NCBI GenBank assembly: GCA_015345905.1
Contig: JADDTR010000016.1
Coordinates: forward strand, 438,631-502,630
Origin: Aotearoamyces nothofagi
Taxonomy: Eukaryota > Ascomycota > Leotiomycetes > Leotiales > Tympanidaceae
Length of the DNA: 64,000 bases
Reading direction: 5' to 3'
Position 1 is the first letter of the stretch; each line of letters starts with the position of its first letter. Shown here piece after piece: positions 11,446-22,733 of this stretch. The notes below the pieces were generated by a model. It was not told the DNA's origin. It saw only the letters and a program-made list of their open reading frames with translations, and did not search any database. The position numbers were made by a program, and so were the translations under genes.

Positions 11446-12462
11446 CTTTGCAAACACCACGGGGGCAGATGCCTGGCTGTGGCAATGCGCGGTAGCCGCA
11501 ATGTTACGCAGACCTACGAAAAGAGTTCTCGGTGCTGCTTGATGATGCGAGTAGGATCCATAAAAGGTGCCGGCCCCTTTGTGGAGTAGAGGGGCAACTG
11601 CTTCGATTTGCTAGGTTGATTGTGCAGTGCTCGCGATGATGAGTGCTGGCTAGGGACTAAAGCTCAATACACATGCCCCGTACGTACAATAAATACGTAT
11701 GTCTGTGTCATGACTCTGCTGTACGCTACCGCGTCAAAAGCTGTGACCTGGCGTGTCGGCAAAGTGCAAGCAGGGATTTAGGGGCGACTCAGCAAAGCGC
11801 TAGGGCAGCAGGACAAGAGACCAGCCAACCTAAGACGAGACAGGCTAGTGTATTTCAGCCCATATACTGTATTTCAACTCTGACCTTTATATATCCATCC
11901 ACTGTTGCCCTCTGGGATAGGTAATCATGGCTTAAGCATATTGTATATGCCTGGAAGATACCGCGGTACAATAGCTCCCATTGCTGACAAGTTATCAGGC
12001 GATCGTGGTTCTTTATTTTGTCATGCGACTAATGTTGGACTATATCCACAACCCTTTGAGTGCCCATCTCTAGACTGTCCAGACGTCTGTTTTAGCAAAG
12101 GCAATAATATATACGGCACTGAACCCAACTGATCATACTTGCGTACATTTGTACCCACCAAGACTTTCTAGGAACTGTACATTTATTACATCAATGACTT
12201 TTAACTACAGGGTATAAACAGCCTCCAAGACCCTCAATGCCCAATACCACTGCTAGAGGGCAGGATCCCTAAGACTCGCTGTAAAACTACAACATATACT
12301 AAGCCCATCGACCACCCATCGCTTGTTGCTCTCTTCTTATCCCCCGATATCTAACACCCTATCAACTCATTGTCCACTACCAATATTTAATTCATAAACT
12401 CCCAAAACAAACCGAAACGGGCCCAATATCTTTGACAGATATTCGGGAAACTTGGTTACTCC
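11446..12462. other. intergenic stretch between two minus-strand genes
   Basis: This holds the promoter of the Uls1-like gene and the 3' flank of the hydrolase gene. No convincing ORF, repeat or RNA gene is seen. TATA-like strings occur but none can be singled out. Confidence 0.45.
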
Positions 12463-15345
12463 TCAGCGAAAAGCTCCCACGCTTGCTCTCTCTCTGAGTC
12501 CCCTGACTGTTCCACCATTGCCAACCGGCTCCCTTGTCGTTCCCTTCTGTCCAACAATTCTCATCCAATCTTCCCATTCTCGTGCTATCTCCATTAGTAC
12601 GCCGCCCATAACACTTGCGCTCGCCATAAGTCCATGTCCTTCCCCCTCCAAAACTCTCACCTCACACTTACCCATCATCTTTCCAAGCCACTTCACATTT
12701 TCTACCGGCACCCGCGTATCTTTACTACCATGATGGATCACAATAGCGCGTGTAATATCAACATAACGAAAGCCGATGGTGTGCCGCCGCTCGAGACATA
12801 CAAGCAAGTCAACAGCAGGATTAGCATTTGAGGTAGCTAGGTCCCAGATAGCGTGTGTCAAACGCGTGTCATATATCACCTGCCTCTCCTTATTTGCGAG
12901 GTTATTTGCCGCTGCTGCGATGACGGCAGCCTCAGAATTAGGATCCGTAGGGTTACTCGCTGCACGGTCAAGAGGACTCATACTGGAGGGTTTCGGATAA
13001 TCTGCCGAGTTGGGGCCTTGGTTCTCTTTATCCGCCGGTCCTAGAGCTCCTAGAGTTCCTAGAGTCACCATGCTACGGCCGCTTAGAGCAGGTGTATCGC
13101 TCCGGAGTTGTGTAGATCTACGCTTTCCGCGGCGCGGAGATTTAGGTAGAGATGATGTAATGGAGCTACTAGTTGCGCTCATGAAGCTCGAATTGGCGGC
13201 TTTGAGAATGGGTGTTGGTAGGGCGCGGAGAATACGTTGGGAGGTTGGAATGGAGTTGGTTGGTGGAGAGACTTGTTGAGCGCCGAAGACACTTAGTTGA
13301 GACGGAGGAATCCAAGGGGCGAGAAGGTGTATGCGCCCACGTATATGTTGGGGCATACGAAGAGCTGTAGCAAGAGCATATATAGCACCAGCTGAATGAG
13401 CAAGTATAGAAAATTTTGTAATTTTCAAACTTTGGCAGATAGCATAAACATCATCTGAGAGCTATTAGTCAGGGTCTGAAATGAATAGAATAGGTGAGAT
13501 TTTACCGGGCCAGCTTAAGGGTGTAGCCGTTCCATCTGTGTATGGCTCACTGTCTCCAACGCCGGGACGATCAGGTGTGATCAGTCTCAACTTCAGTGTT
13601 AAAGCAAGCTCGTCATAAAACGCCATAATGTATCTAGTCAATCCCATACCAACGCAACAGAACACAGCAAAGCCCTCGGCATCTCCAACTTCTGAGAAAG
13701 ATATTGTTCTTCCCGTCTGTGGATGTCGAATCTTTTGTGACAAACGTGGTGAACACAGATATGCGTCTACAGCATCATCAATGGAATCTGCGCTTGTGGG
13801 GCGATCATCTATGCTGATCTGGGGTTGTTTTGATTCCGAAGACGCAATATCATTCCTCGATAGGGGCTGCGATGCGCTTCTTTGGAGGCCATCCTTCTCG
13901 TTGCTTGTCGGACTCATTGGCGCGGATAGATGCTTCATCTTGGACCCATCTTTACGCATCAGCCTCTCTAGTGGGTCTGTTGTTTGTCCTCGTGTCCTCT
14001 TGGACTTGCTCTGTGTCTCTTCATTCCTTTCGCGATCTCTGCGTTGCGTGATTGTAGGGGATGGGGCACCTTCTATATCAATTGCCTTTCTTTGATCTGT
14101 ATCGGAGCTCTCTGCCACCTGCCTACCTGCAAGTGCAGTAAATTTCGAAAATGGCATTATTGTGGGATTGCTCAAAGGCTCATGAAGCTTGGAAGTCATA
14201 TCTTTAGGCATTTCAAGAGGCTCTCGCTGCTTCTTGTCCTTATTCCGCTCATGTTTCGAGTCTAGGGCCTCGTCCACTTCCTTGATAGTATCTTCGCCAT
14301 TTTCACCTTCGCGCTGCTTCCCCTTTTGACGGCTTGTTCTATGTGACGATCGTTTCTTGGTAGTACTTGAAGATGATTTGCGCAGTGAGGAGTCTCTCGC
14401 TGGTATGGTTCTTCCTATGCCAGCGGCAACCTGACTGCTGTCACTTATGGCTGGATTGGCTGCTCCATCAGACGATATGGCTGTCGAAGAAGTGGCTTTC
14501 GCCTTTAGCTGTGATATATCTTCTTGTTCGACGATTGCCTCTTCATTGATGACTCTTTCGGCAAGGAAGGAATCTCGGTCAAATTCAGGTATGCCGACTC
14601 GATCCAGGCCTAGGCCTTTTGCTGCTGTTCCACCAGTGCCACGCTTCCTCTCTGATTCGCGGAGTCGTTCCTTTGAACTCATATACATTAATCCCTTATG
14701 ATTTCTTCCTTGTTTCTTATCCCAGCTATCGGTCGAGGAAGCTCTTTTGAGTTCGCGTTGTGGTGCTACACCTGGCTCGATTGATAACCCTCCAATGCTA
14801 CTAACCTCATCACGATCTTTTGATCCGCTGGACTCTCTCGATGATGGTCTAGAACTACGCATGAATGATCTGAGCGGATTTGTGTCTCTTGGTGATTTTG
14901 GTGCTGTTAATGGAGAGAACCCAGATGGTGGCTTTGCGGTTCGAATTACCGGTGGGCTAGCAGCCAACTCATCAAGCGGCCCTTCTTCTTGCATATCTTC
15001 TAGAGATGGCTGGTTAAATGCGCCATAGTCTATTCCAAAACTTCCGCCAGAATGTAATCCGTTTTGGGACATGTTTCGGTCAGTAGAATTGAATGGAGAA
15101 CGGTGTGCACTTGGCGTTGCTGGCATTGACAGACTTCCGCTGGGAGATTCAAATAGCTGGCTGGCAGGAGAAGATATTATCGATAGCGATGTTATGAGGT
15201 TTGAGATGACTTCTGGCGAGGCAGGCTGAACATGGACCCTATTGGCATCGCTGGGCCGCAAATGGATAGAAGGTGGTGGTAACGATCTCCTTCGTCCATT
15301 TTGCCTCGTCCTTGACGGGACAGGTGGAGGGGAAGCCGCTTCCAT
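12463..15345 (-). CDS. alpha/beta-hydrolase with long disordered N-terminus
   Basis: Exons 15345-13506 and 13454-12463 give 943 residues. The 51-bp intron (GTAAAA donor, CTCAG acceptor) joins LSWP to DDVYAICQ. Residues 1 to about 500 are Ser/Pro/Lys-rich and disordered. The hydrolase fold starts near FAVFCCVGMGLTR and contains RPGVGDS. The nucleophile motif AHSAG places Ser634, a variant of GxSxG. The acid is Asp859 in GSKDTRVP and the base His887 in EGEGHG, so the catalytic triad is complete. About 150 Ser- and Asn-rich residues sit between the nucleophile and the rest of the core, replacing a normal compact lid. The substrate cannot be inferred. No signal peptide is seen, so the protein is probably cytosolic. 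The ATG at 15345 begins MEAASPPPVPSR. The gene is divergent to the membrane hydroxylase gene at 16790. Confidence 0.85.
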
Positions 15346-16789
15346 ATCTACCAGGATGACTGTCTGACAAAGTCGAAGCAATAGTGACGGTCCTCTGCAG
15401 ACTAAATCCGAGCTGTCGTTCGAGTTTGTGTCTGTTTGGCAGGTCTGTAAGATTTATCTTCGGCGGCAGGTTGCAGCAAAAGCTGTCTCAGTCGATCAAG
15501 TAGGCCGAGCGAATGGAACAGCGGAACTGATGGACAGCTCGTAGGTGTTCATGCGCATCGTGCCATTAGAAACAGAAGCGCAGACTCGATGACCTTGGTG
15601 TGTCTCTGTATCTAGAACTATGCGGTCAGCGCCTGCCTTTTCAGAGGCATCGAGGGTGTAGAGAGTTTATGGGAGTGCGCGTAAACGACGGACATACATA
15701 TTATGGCGACACTCTCAGACTCCAGATGTCGCAGCCCCGAGTATTTGCAGCTGCGCGCCTCTTCGAGGATATGCTCATGCACCAGGACCGGGCCAGGGCC
15801 TCGACAGCTTACCCCGTAGATATTCGCAAGGCAGATCAATAATGTTGACCGAGGCGCTGTGCAGATGGCTATGTAAAGAGGGAGAAAGAGGGCTCCTCCG
15901 AGCGACACGGATCTGCGCAGATGTGCTTCTCAATCGGAGGGTTCTTGGCAGATGCAGGCTTCAATGCCGTCTTCAATGCCGTCGAATACGTGGGTAGGAG
16001 CAGTGAGGGAAATATGTGGAAAGACGCACCACGGGTAACAGTTCATGCACGGTCCCGGTGTCACGATTGATATGATATGGGTCTGAAGAAGCCGTACATA
16101 GATGTATCGATACAGAGCCGATTAAGATTGCCATGCAAAGCCCGGCCGGGCACGTGCGCGAACCCCTAACTGCGCAGCCACTGTACGATGTGCGCTGCGT
16201 TGTGCGCAGTACACAAGTACACAAGTACACAGCATACAGAATACAGAGGAGAACGAATCTCTCTATGGCTCGAAATGCTGCGGTTATTTTTGAGACGAAT
16301 GCTGCCCTCTCCCATCTCCCATCTCCCATCTCCCATCTCCCATCTCCCATCTCCCATCTCCCATCTCCGTAACGTGTTATTCTCCGACCCCGGCGCCTGT
16401 CAGTCAGGAGCAGAATAACACAAAGGCCACGACCACGACACGCTTCCAGTTAGCTGACGCGGATGGTTGCTGCTGCTGCTGCTACTGGAGCCTCCGACCC
16501 TCCTGGCGTGCTGCCAGCGGTGCCGCCAGGGCTCGGGCACGCCCGCGTGAGATTGAGATTGAGATTTCGCCTAAGGCATCGATCGGTGCCGTCCCCGCAT
16601 AAAACGCGCTGCTGCTGTCGGCATCGTCGTCATCGTCCGGCTGGCGCATTCTTGGTCGACAGCATGGTTACGCCCGCATCCGCATCTATACCCATCCGAA
16701 TCGACTGCACATGACGTGAGCCTGCTGTTCTTCTTCATCTCTCGGTCCACATAACTGCATGGCAGATCTTGCATCTGATATCTGATCCC
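15346..16789. other. divergent intergenic region with minisatellite
   Basis: This 1.4-kb region separates the divergent hydrolase and hydroxylase genes. Short open frames on both strands look spurious. It contains a 7-bp CTCCCAT minisatellite at 16307-16368 and short ACACAAGT repeats near 16210. Confidence 0.5.
16307..16368. repeat. 7-bp CTCCCAT tandem repeat
   Basis: Eight to nine near-perfect copies of a CTCCCAT heptamer lie between the divergent hydrolase and hydroxylase genes. They are non-coding. Confidence 0.95.
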
Positions 16790-17877
16790 ATGGGCGCCCT
16801 TCTTTCTCTGCCCGTCGTGGGCTATCTTCTCATGCCTTCTGTCGGCACATATTCTGCCTCTTTAAATCTTTTATTCTTCTATATGACGTGGTCAACACTC
16901 GTCCTTTCGCAGCCGCCCCTCAAGGTCGAAATTGTGGGCACTCTCGCAGTCCGCATCCTTTTCTTCCTCCTGCCTGCGACCCTCTTTCTGATATTCGACT
17001 CTGTTCTCCCCAGTCTATCTGTAGGTATCAAGGTGCAAGGTGCGTCTGCTCTGCCGACAAGGACCGGCGGCGTGAAAGCTGCTCGGAGGGGGGCTGGAAG
17101 GCCGCAATGGTATCAGGTAGTGGGATTAAGCATATTCAATGTCTGTCTTGGTGTGGCAATCCAGATAGCCGTTGAATTGCTCTTCACCGGTGTTTTCCAG
17201 ATTAGAAGTGCGCTGAAAATAACGACAACCCTACCAATGCCATGGTCGATTGCGAAAGACGTCCTTCGAGCATTCTTTTTGCGCGAAGTAAGTCCCATTG
17301 TACCACTTCCATTGCGACTCAGCTAAATTGCTACATATAGGTCTTGCAATATTACATACACCGCCTCTTGCATCAGCCTCCCCGCTCCAATGCCATTAGT
17401 AACCTACATAACTCCTACTACCATTCCGTCAGCTCTCCATACTCATTCGTGGCCCATTACGATCACCCACTACCTTACCTGCTATGGCGTTTCTTGCCAG
17501 TATATCTTCCCGCAATAGCCTTTAGGATGCATTTCCTGACATATCTTGTCTTGCTTTCTATCATTTCCCTCGAAGAGACTCTTGTCGTTTCAGGGTATAG
17601 CATCATTCCCGGAATCATGCTGGGTGGTTTTGCGCGACGACAAGATCTACACAGTCAAAGCCATGGTAGAGGTAATTTCGCGCCGTGGGGATTCATGGAT
17701 TGGCTGCACGGAACGAGTATTGGGGCGGATGTGGTGGATGATATGAAAGATGAAGCAGAAAAACACCAAGTCGCAGAAAGAAGTGAAAGGGCATGGCGTA
17801 ATGCAAAGGAATCTGGAAAGGACGGGGTTAAAGCCTGGAAGGCAAGGAGAAAGAGTAGAAGTGCAAAAAAGGCTTGA
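16790..17877 (+). CDS. fatty-acid-hydroxylase / sterol-desaturase superfamily membrane protein
   Basis: Exons 16790-17287 and 17341-17877 give 344 residues; the splice joins FFLRE to VLQYYIHRLLH in phase 0. Several hydrophobic segments (residues 1-85, 105-135 and two in exon 2) make it an integral membrane protein, probably of the endoplasmic reticulum. Histidine clusters follow the superfamily order: HRLLH directly after the intron, then HNSYYH and AHYDH, and later a His-rich stretch ending in NFAPWGFMDWLHGT. These would coordinate a di-iron centre for O2-dependent hydroxylation or desaturation of a lipid. The second box is looser than the textbook HxxHH, so activity is likely but not proven. 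The C-terminal 60 residues are charged and Lys/Arg-rich. The substrate is unknown; fungal relatives are annotated only as fatty acid hydroxylase superfamily. Confidence 0.85.
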
Positions 17878-18641
17878 GAATTTAAGGGCAAAACGTGGAT
17901 CTGTTTAATTAGAGATGTACTGTACTATATTTGCGGAAGCTATGAGATACCCAGTGTTTAGATGGAATGAATATATACATGTCCCTTCTACTGCAATACG
18001 ATGTATCAATAAAGCGCGAAATGTCTTTCGTATTTGGAAGAGACATTGATACGAATTGTGATTATTGTTCCAACTTGCAAGTGCCTTTATATGGCAGGAC
18101 TGCATGGGCGGTTTCTGTGTGGACCGGCCAGTTAAGGTTAAATAAAGCATAAGTAGAACGCCCCCTGAAAAGAATCAGGGCATTGGCACAGTGCATGCAC
18201 TGTTCGTCTTCAGAACTTGATTTCGCCGCTCACATTTCGGCCATCACTGGTGGTGGCACACCCATACGCCCCTCGAGTGACAGGGGCACCAGCCAGCGGT
18301 TTCGTTCCTGATTCGCATTGCTGTCCCGCGTTCAGCGTATCAATCCATCACTGGTCAACAAAATCTGGCTCCCTTAAAACTCCATGGTGTCGCGATAAAC
18401 CCATGTCGATGATGTAGGTCGTATTCTGACACTTGATGGACTGGTAGATCCTCAGGGTTGCTTTGGAGCTTCAAGTCGAACTTGACAGCAAATTTCTTTT
18501 ATTATCAATAAAATGTCAAAGGCGCGTGCTTTCACCGTCCCGTGAACCACCTATTTATTACTCTGTTGCCATTGCGACACCTCTGTATGAGTTTTCAGTG
18601 CGGTAGAGTGGCAAAGGCTGAAGCTGTGGGAGCAGAACGCG
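17878..18641. other. intergenic stretch with possible gene relic
   Basis: The 3' flank of the hydroxylase gene and the promoter of the kelch gene lie here. On the minus strand, about 18219-18460 contains coding-like pieces with cysteines (IKCQNTTYIIDMG, then LNAGQQCESGTKPLAG and ATTSDGRNVSGEIKF) that do not form an intact gene. The family is not recognised. Confidence 0.35.
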
Positions 18642-21310
18642 ATGGTGCCCGTCGACTCAACACATCTGATGGTTGAGATTCAACCAGGAGCAGAGAATGG
18701 AGGAAACAGACAGAGACCGAGTTTCAATTCCACAATTACATCCGATCGACTAGAAGAAGCCGCAAGACGACCATCCGTCCCCATTGTTGACAACTCGAAA
18801 GCAGATGTTAGTACAGTGCGGAGATCGGTGTTCAAAGAAGTGGGATTAGAGGATGATGAGGTTGCGAATACCACAAGAATATCGACTAGGAAACCTCCAA
18901 GTTTCATACAAACGGTGAAGAGCGATTCGAAAGCTACGTCCGACGAGAAAGGGGAGGAGTCAAGGCACACAAAAATAGCAAAGAATTCCAGACCATCCAT
19001 CAAACCCTCTTCAAGCGCACCACCTGGGATATTCTTGACCTTTCCTAGGATTGCACTGGTAGTATTTCTAATATCGATTGTAATACCTCGATTTAACGAT
19101 CGCGGGAAGAAATATATACCTATAGATGGGGCGGATGCTGCTGTTATCAGAAAACCGGTGATGGTTGAGAATGGATCAACATTGGAAGGGAGAGCAAATA
19201 GTCCGACAGATATTTGTACAAGATGGAGCCATCAGAGTATGTATCCTGCCACGGAGTAAAAATGTGATACTGATATATCCTAGGTGCTGTGGTCAATGGG
19301 ACAGTATATATCTTTGGTGGCCAAGCTAAGAGTCAGTCAGGGCAGACGACCAATACATGGAGTGGGTGTATAGATTCTCTTGTGTGTGTCAATTGTTAAC
19401 GACGTTAAAGATAATGACTTTTTGACTCTCGATCTGACCAAGACATGGCAAATATCAACTCCATCACTTACTGGCTTGCCACAACCGTCTGGACCACCCG
19501 CCGTCGCGAACGGCTACCTGTGGAACTCCTACACTTCGCTCTTCCTCTATGGCGGCGAATTTGCGGACAACCCGTTTACGACTCCTTCTCCTGTTAGCAC
19601 ATGGGAATACAACATCCCTTCCACTTCCTGGATAGAACATCCGGGTCCTATTACCACAGCTGGAAATAACTCTGAACCTGGTGGTATATCTGTGCAGCGA
19701 TCTGCCGAGGGCGCAGGACTCTCTGTCCCCGAACTTGGACTGAGCTGGTACTTTGGTGGACATCAGGATCTGTCTACCACTGAAGGGTGGTCAAATCAAG
19801 TAGCACGTATATATCTAACGAGTCTTCTTGAATTTACACACCCATCGTATATGAATACTGGAGTGGAGGGTTTAGGAGTTGGAGAAAATGGCGCAAGTAG
19901 CGATGGTGCATATCGGAATATTACACAAGGTGGTATTCAGACAACTGCAGGATTTACAGAAAGAGCAGATGGAGTGCTCGTCTACGTGCCTGGATGGGGA
20001 GAGAGTGGGATTTTGCTAGGTCTTGCAGGGGGCACAGCAGATACATTTGTGAGTGAAGAAGAGACTTCAGTAACTGACGACCATTAACAATTTCCCAGAC
20101 TGAAATGAACGAAATCGACATCTACGATATAGCAAATAGCACATGGTATAAACAGGCCACATCAGGGGCTTCCCCATCAATCCGCGTTAACCCCTGCGCT
20201 GTAGTATTTGCTGCTCCAGACGGCTCCAGCTTCAATGTATATCTTTACGGTGGCCAGAACTTGCAACCAGCTGGTGACCAGATACAATATTCTGATCTCT
20301 GGATACTCACCATTCCCTCATTTACGTGGGTCTCAGTCGACACCTCCAGCCAAGCCACCCCACCAGCTCGTGCTGGGCATACCTGCCACGCATGGGACGG
20401 CCAGCTTGTGGTCGTAGGTGGATATGTTGGCACTGAGATATCTTGCGACAGTCCAGGGATATACGTCTTCAACGCAACCTCTCTACAATGGCAAAATAGC
20501 TTCACCGCAACGTCCGGCTCTAACGACCAAAGCCAGCAAAGCAATCAGGACAGTAGCATTGGCCTAAGTGGCAGCTACGGCTACCAAGTCCCTGCTGCCG
20601 TCCAAAGCATTGTTGGTGGCAACTCTGTCGGAAGTGCAACAGCCACCTCCCCTGCCGTAGGAGCTGCATCAGAAGGGCCCATCGCAACCGGCTACCCCCC
20701 AACCTTCACGGTGACACAACCCGGCTCCGTGACCATCGAAACAGCACATGCAACTGAAACCACAACCTCCGTCTCCACGCCCCCAGCCAACCCCACAGCC
20801 TCCCCATCATCCGCAAAGCCCCATCGCAACACCGGCGCCATAGCTGCCGGCGCCATCGCCGGCCTCCTCGGCCTCCTCGCCGCCTACCTCGCCTTCTGCA
20901 CCTGGCTCTACCGCCGGCAGCTCTCGCTCTACAAGAGCCACGTCGCCATGAGCCAGCGCGCCTCTCTCGGCTTCCCGCACAGCCCCGAGAACAAGCGCAG
21001 CACGGCCGCAATGCTCGCTGCTTTCAACACGGATCCGAGCCACAGTCCCAGCCCAGGGCGCCACTCCCCCAGCGCAAGCTCCTCCATACCAGGCCGCCAC
21101 GACAGCACCAGCACGGCCAGCTGGCTCGCGGGCCCGCCGGTCTACGGCATCGACCCGATCTGGGAAGAGGAGGCGGAATACCTAGGTCTGGCGGCGCCGA
21201 GCGCGACTCCGAACAGCAGTACCGAGGATCTGGCGGCCGGCCACGAGCCGAGCTTCATCAGCGTCGTTATGAGCCCGAGGCGCACGCTGAGGGTCATCAA
21301 TCGCGACTAG
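18642..21310 (+). CDS. kelch-repeat protein with two membrane segments
   Basis: Four exons (18642-19236, 19284-19361, 19411-20048, 20099-21310) give 840 residues. A disordered 128-residue N-terminus precedes a hydrophobic anchor at about 129-148. Kelch / galactose-oxidase-like beta-propeller blades follow, shown by VYIFGGQ, LFLYGGEF, WYFGGHQ, VYLYGGQN and VVVGGYVG each followed by aromatic WxYN- or YxF-type strands (about 200-570). A Ser/Thr-rich stalk leads to a second strong membrane helix at about 683-707 (GAIAAGAIAGLLGLLAAYLA). The cytoplasmic tail of about 130 residues is Ser/Pro-rich. None of the galactose-oxidase copper ligands is identifiable, so it is probably a cell-surface adhesion or scaffold protein, not an enzyme. 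Fungal kelch membrane proteins often have a signal peptide in place of the N-terminal anchor. Confidence 0.85.
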
Positions 21311-22003
21311 CCGGACGGCTTCGATCTGGGGCGCTGGAATCGTGGTTATGTGGCGGGGACGATGGGACTGTGTTGTCTTGTACCGCGTCGTTAACACAAG
21401 GAGTGCGGGAGTGGGAGTTGGATTCTTGATACTTATATAATCACGGCCTCTCTTTCTCTCTCTCTCTCTCTACGATACCCCCCCCCCCCCCTTTTTTTTC
21501 GGATAAAAGTAATAATTATGTTTTTCACGGATGTGTATTGGAATATATATTTCTTTTGCATTTTGTTTTGTTTTTGAAAAAAAAAACATAGGCATGTAAT
21601 ATAATATATTATAATATATATTTACAGACCTTGAGGTCTTCTGTATCGTATCAATAAAAAACCCCCCTCCAAATCTCGAAGTTTAAAAAAAGCTAGCTGT
21701 GAGTGTGTGGGCTACGATACAAAAGCTGGCTATGCTCTATATATTTTAGTTAGCTGTAGGATATATGTAACAATATAACATGATATGAATTCATTACATG
21801 GTCTTAGACGAAGGAGGAGAATAGTAGATTTTGTGTATATCTAATAACTAGTGGGCCATAATCATCCTAAGAGATCCCAACACCGAAATATTCCTTCTCC
21901 GTTACGGAAGGCGTAGCTAGCTAGCCATGTAGCTTCGCAAGCAATTACGCAATAGTCTTAGCAGCAGCAATAGCTACAACAGTAGCTACAGCTCCAACAT
22001 CAT
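21311..22003. other. intergenic stretch with homopolymer tracts
   Basis: Two genes converge here. The stretch holds a (CT)n tract near 21450-21470, a C14 run at 21478-21491 followed by T8, and A- and T-rich sequence with TATAATATATTATAATATAT near 21600. No gene is supported. Confidence 0.6.
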
Positions 22004-22733
22004 CTACAAACCACTAAGTCCAAGCCCAAGACCCGTCAGGATAGAATCCAGAAGCTCCTTGACGACCTCGAGCAGGTCATCGACGACGACTTCAAGCGCG
22101 AGGATGAGGTTGCCGAGAGCCGTGAGGAGGGGATCTAAGAAGCTGAGGAGAGAAGCTGGTTCAGGGAGAAGCAATGTTAGGAACCGTCTTTTTAAATTTG
22201 CCATGTGATGGGACATGGTGGGGACAGGGGGGACTTACTCAGGCCGAGAGAAGAGAGAGCGTTTCCGATGGCGTCGAAGAGTTCCTCGATGATATCGGTG
22301 AGGGTGGTGGTGATGCTCGTCAGGTCCTGGCGCGCCGCGATGGAGCGCAGCTTCACGGGCGTGAGGGCTGAGATGCTGGTTGTGGCATCGGTGAAGGCGC
22401 TGGCGAGGCTGGTGATGGCGGCGCCGACAGCAGCGGTTGCGGCGTCCTTGTCGGCGTCTGAGGATGAGTTGGTGATGCCTGCGACGCTGGAGTCTGAAGA
22501 GTTTTTGTGTCAGCTTGATTTAGTGGGTTTGAGAAGGCCAGATGTGAGACTGGAGACGTACTGATGGAGGCGGCGTAGGTCTTGACGGTTGCGGACAGGT
22601 CGGTGAGGATGGCTTGAGCGTCAGAGTATTGGCGCTTCTCAACGATAGCAGTGTCGGGAGCAGCGACTGGGCTGGCAATAGAGCTGGTGATGAGGCCACC
22701 GAGGGCGAAGAGAGCGAAGAATGAAGTTCTCAT
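22004..22733 (-). CDS. small secreted helical protein, cysteine-free
   Basis: Three exons (22733-22562, 22493-22239, 22155-22004) give 192 residues. Splices are GTACGT...TTCAG and GTAAGT...CCAG; the last acceptor has CTAAC upstream. The N-terminus is a signal peptide (RTSFFALFALGGLITSSIAS, cut near 21). A propeptide then ends in KR at 33-34, a Kex2-type site, before QYSDAQ. The mature part has no cysteine. It is Ala/Ser/Thr-rich with helical periodicity (AILTDLSATVKTYAASI and AITSLASAFTDATTSI), and ends with a strongly hydrophobic amphipathic C-terminus rich in LL and VVDDLLE. Size, signal, dibasic site and helix pattern recall the hydrophobic surface-binding protein A (HsbA) family, but I am not sure of membership. 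It may bind hydrophobic surfaces or the cell wall. Confidence 0.7.
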
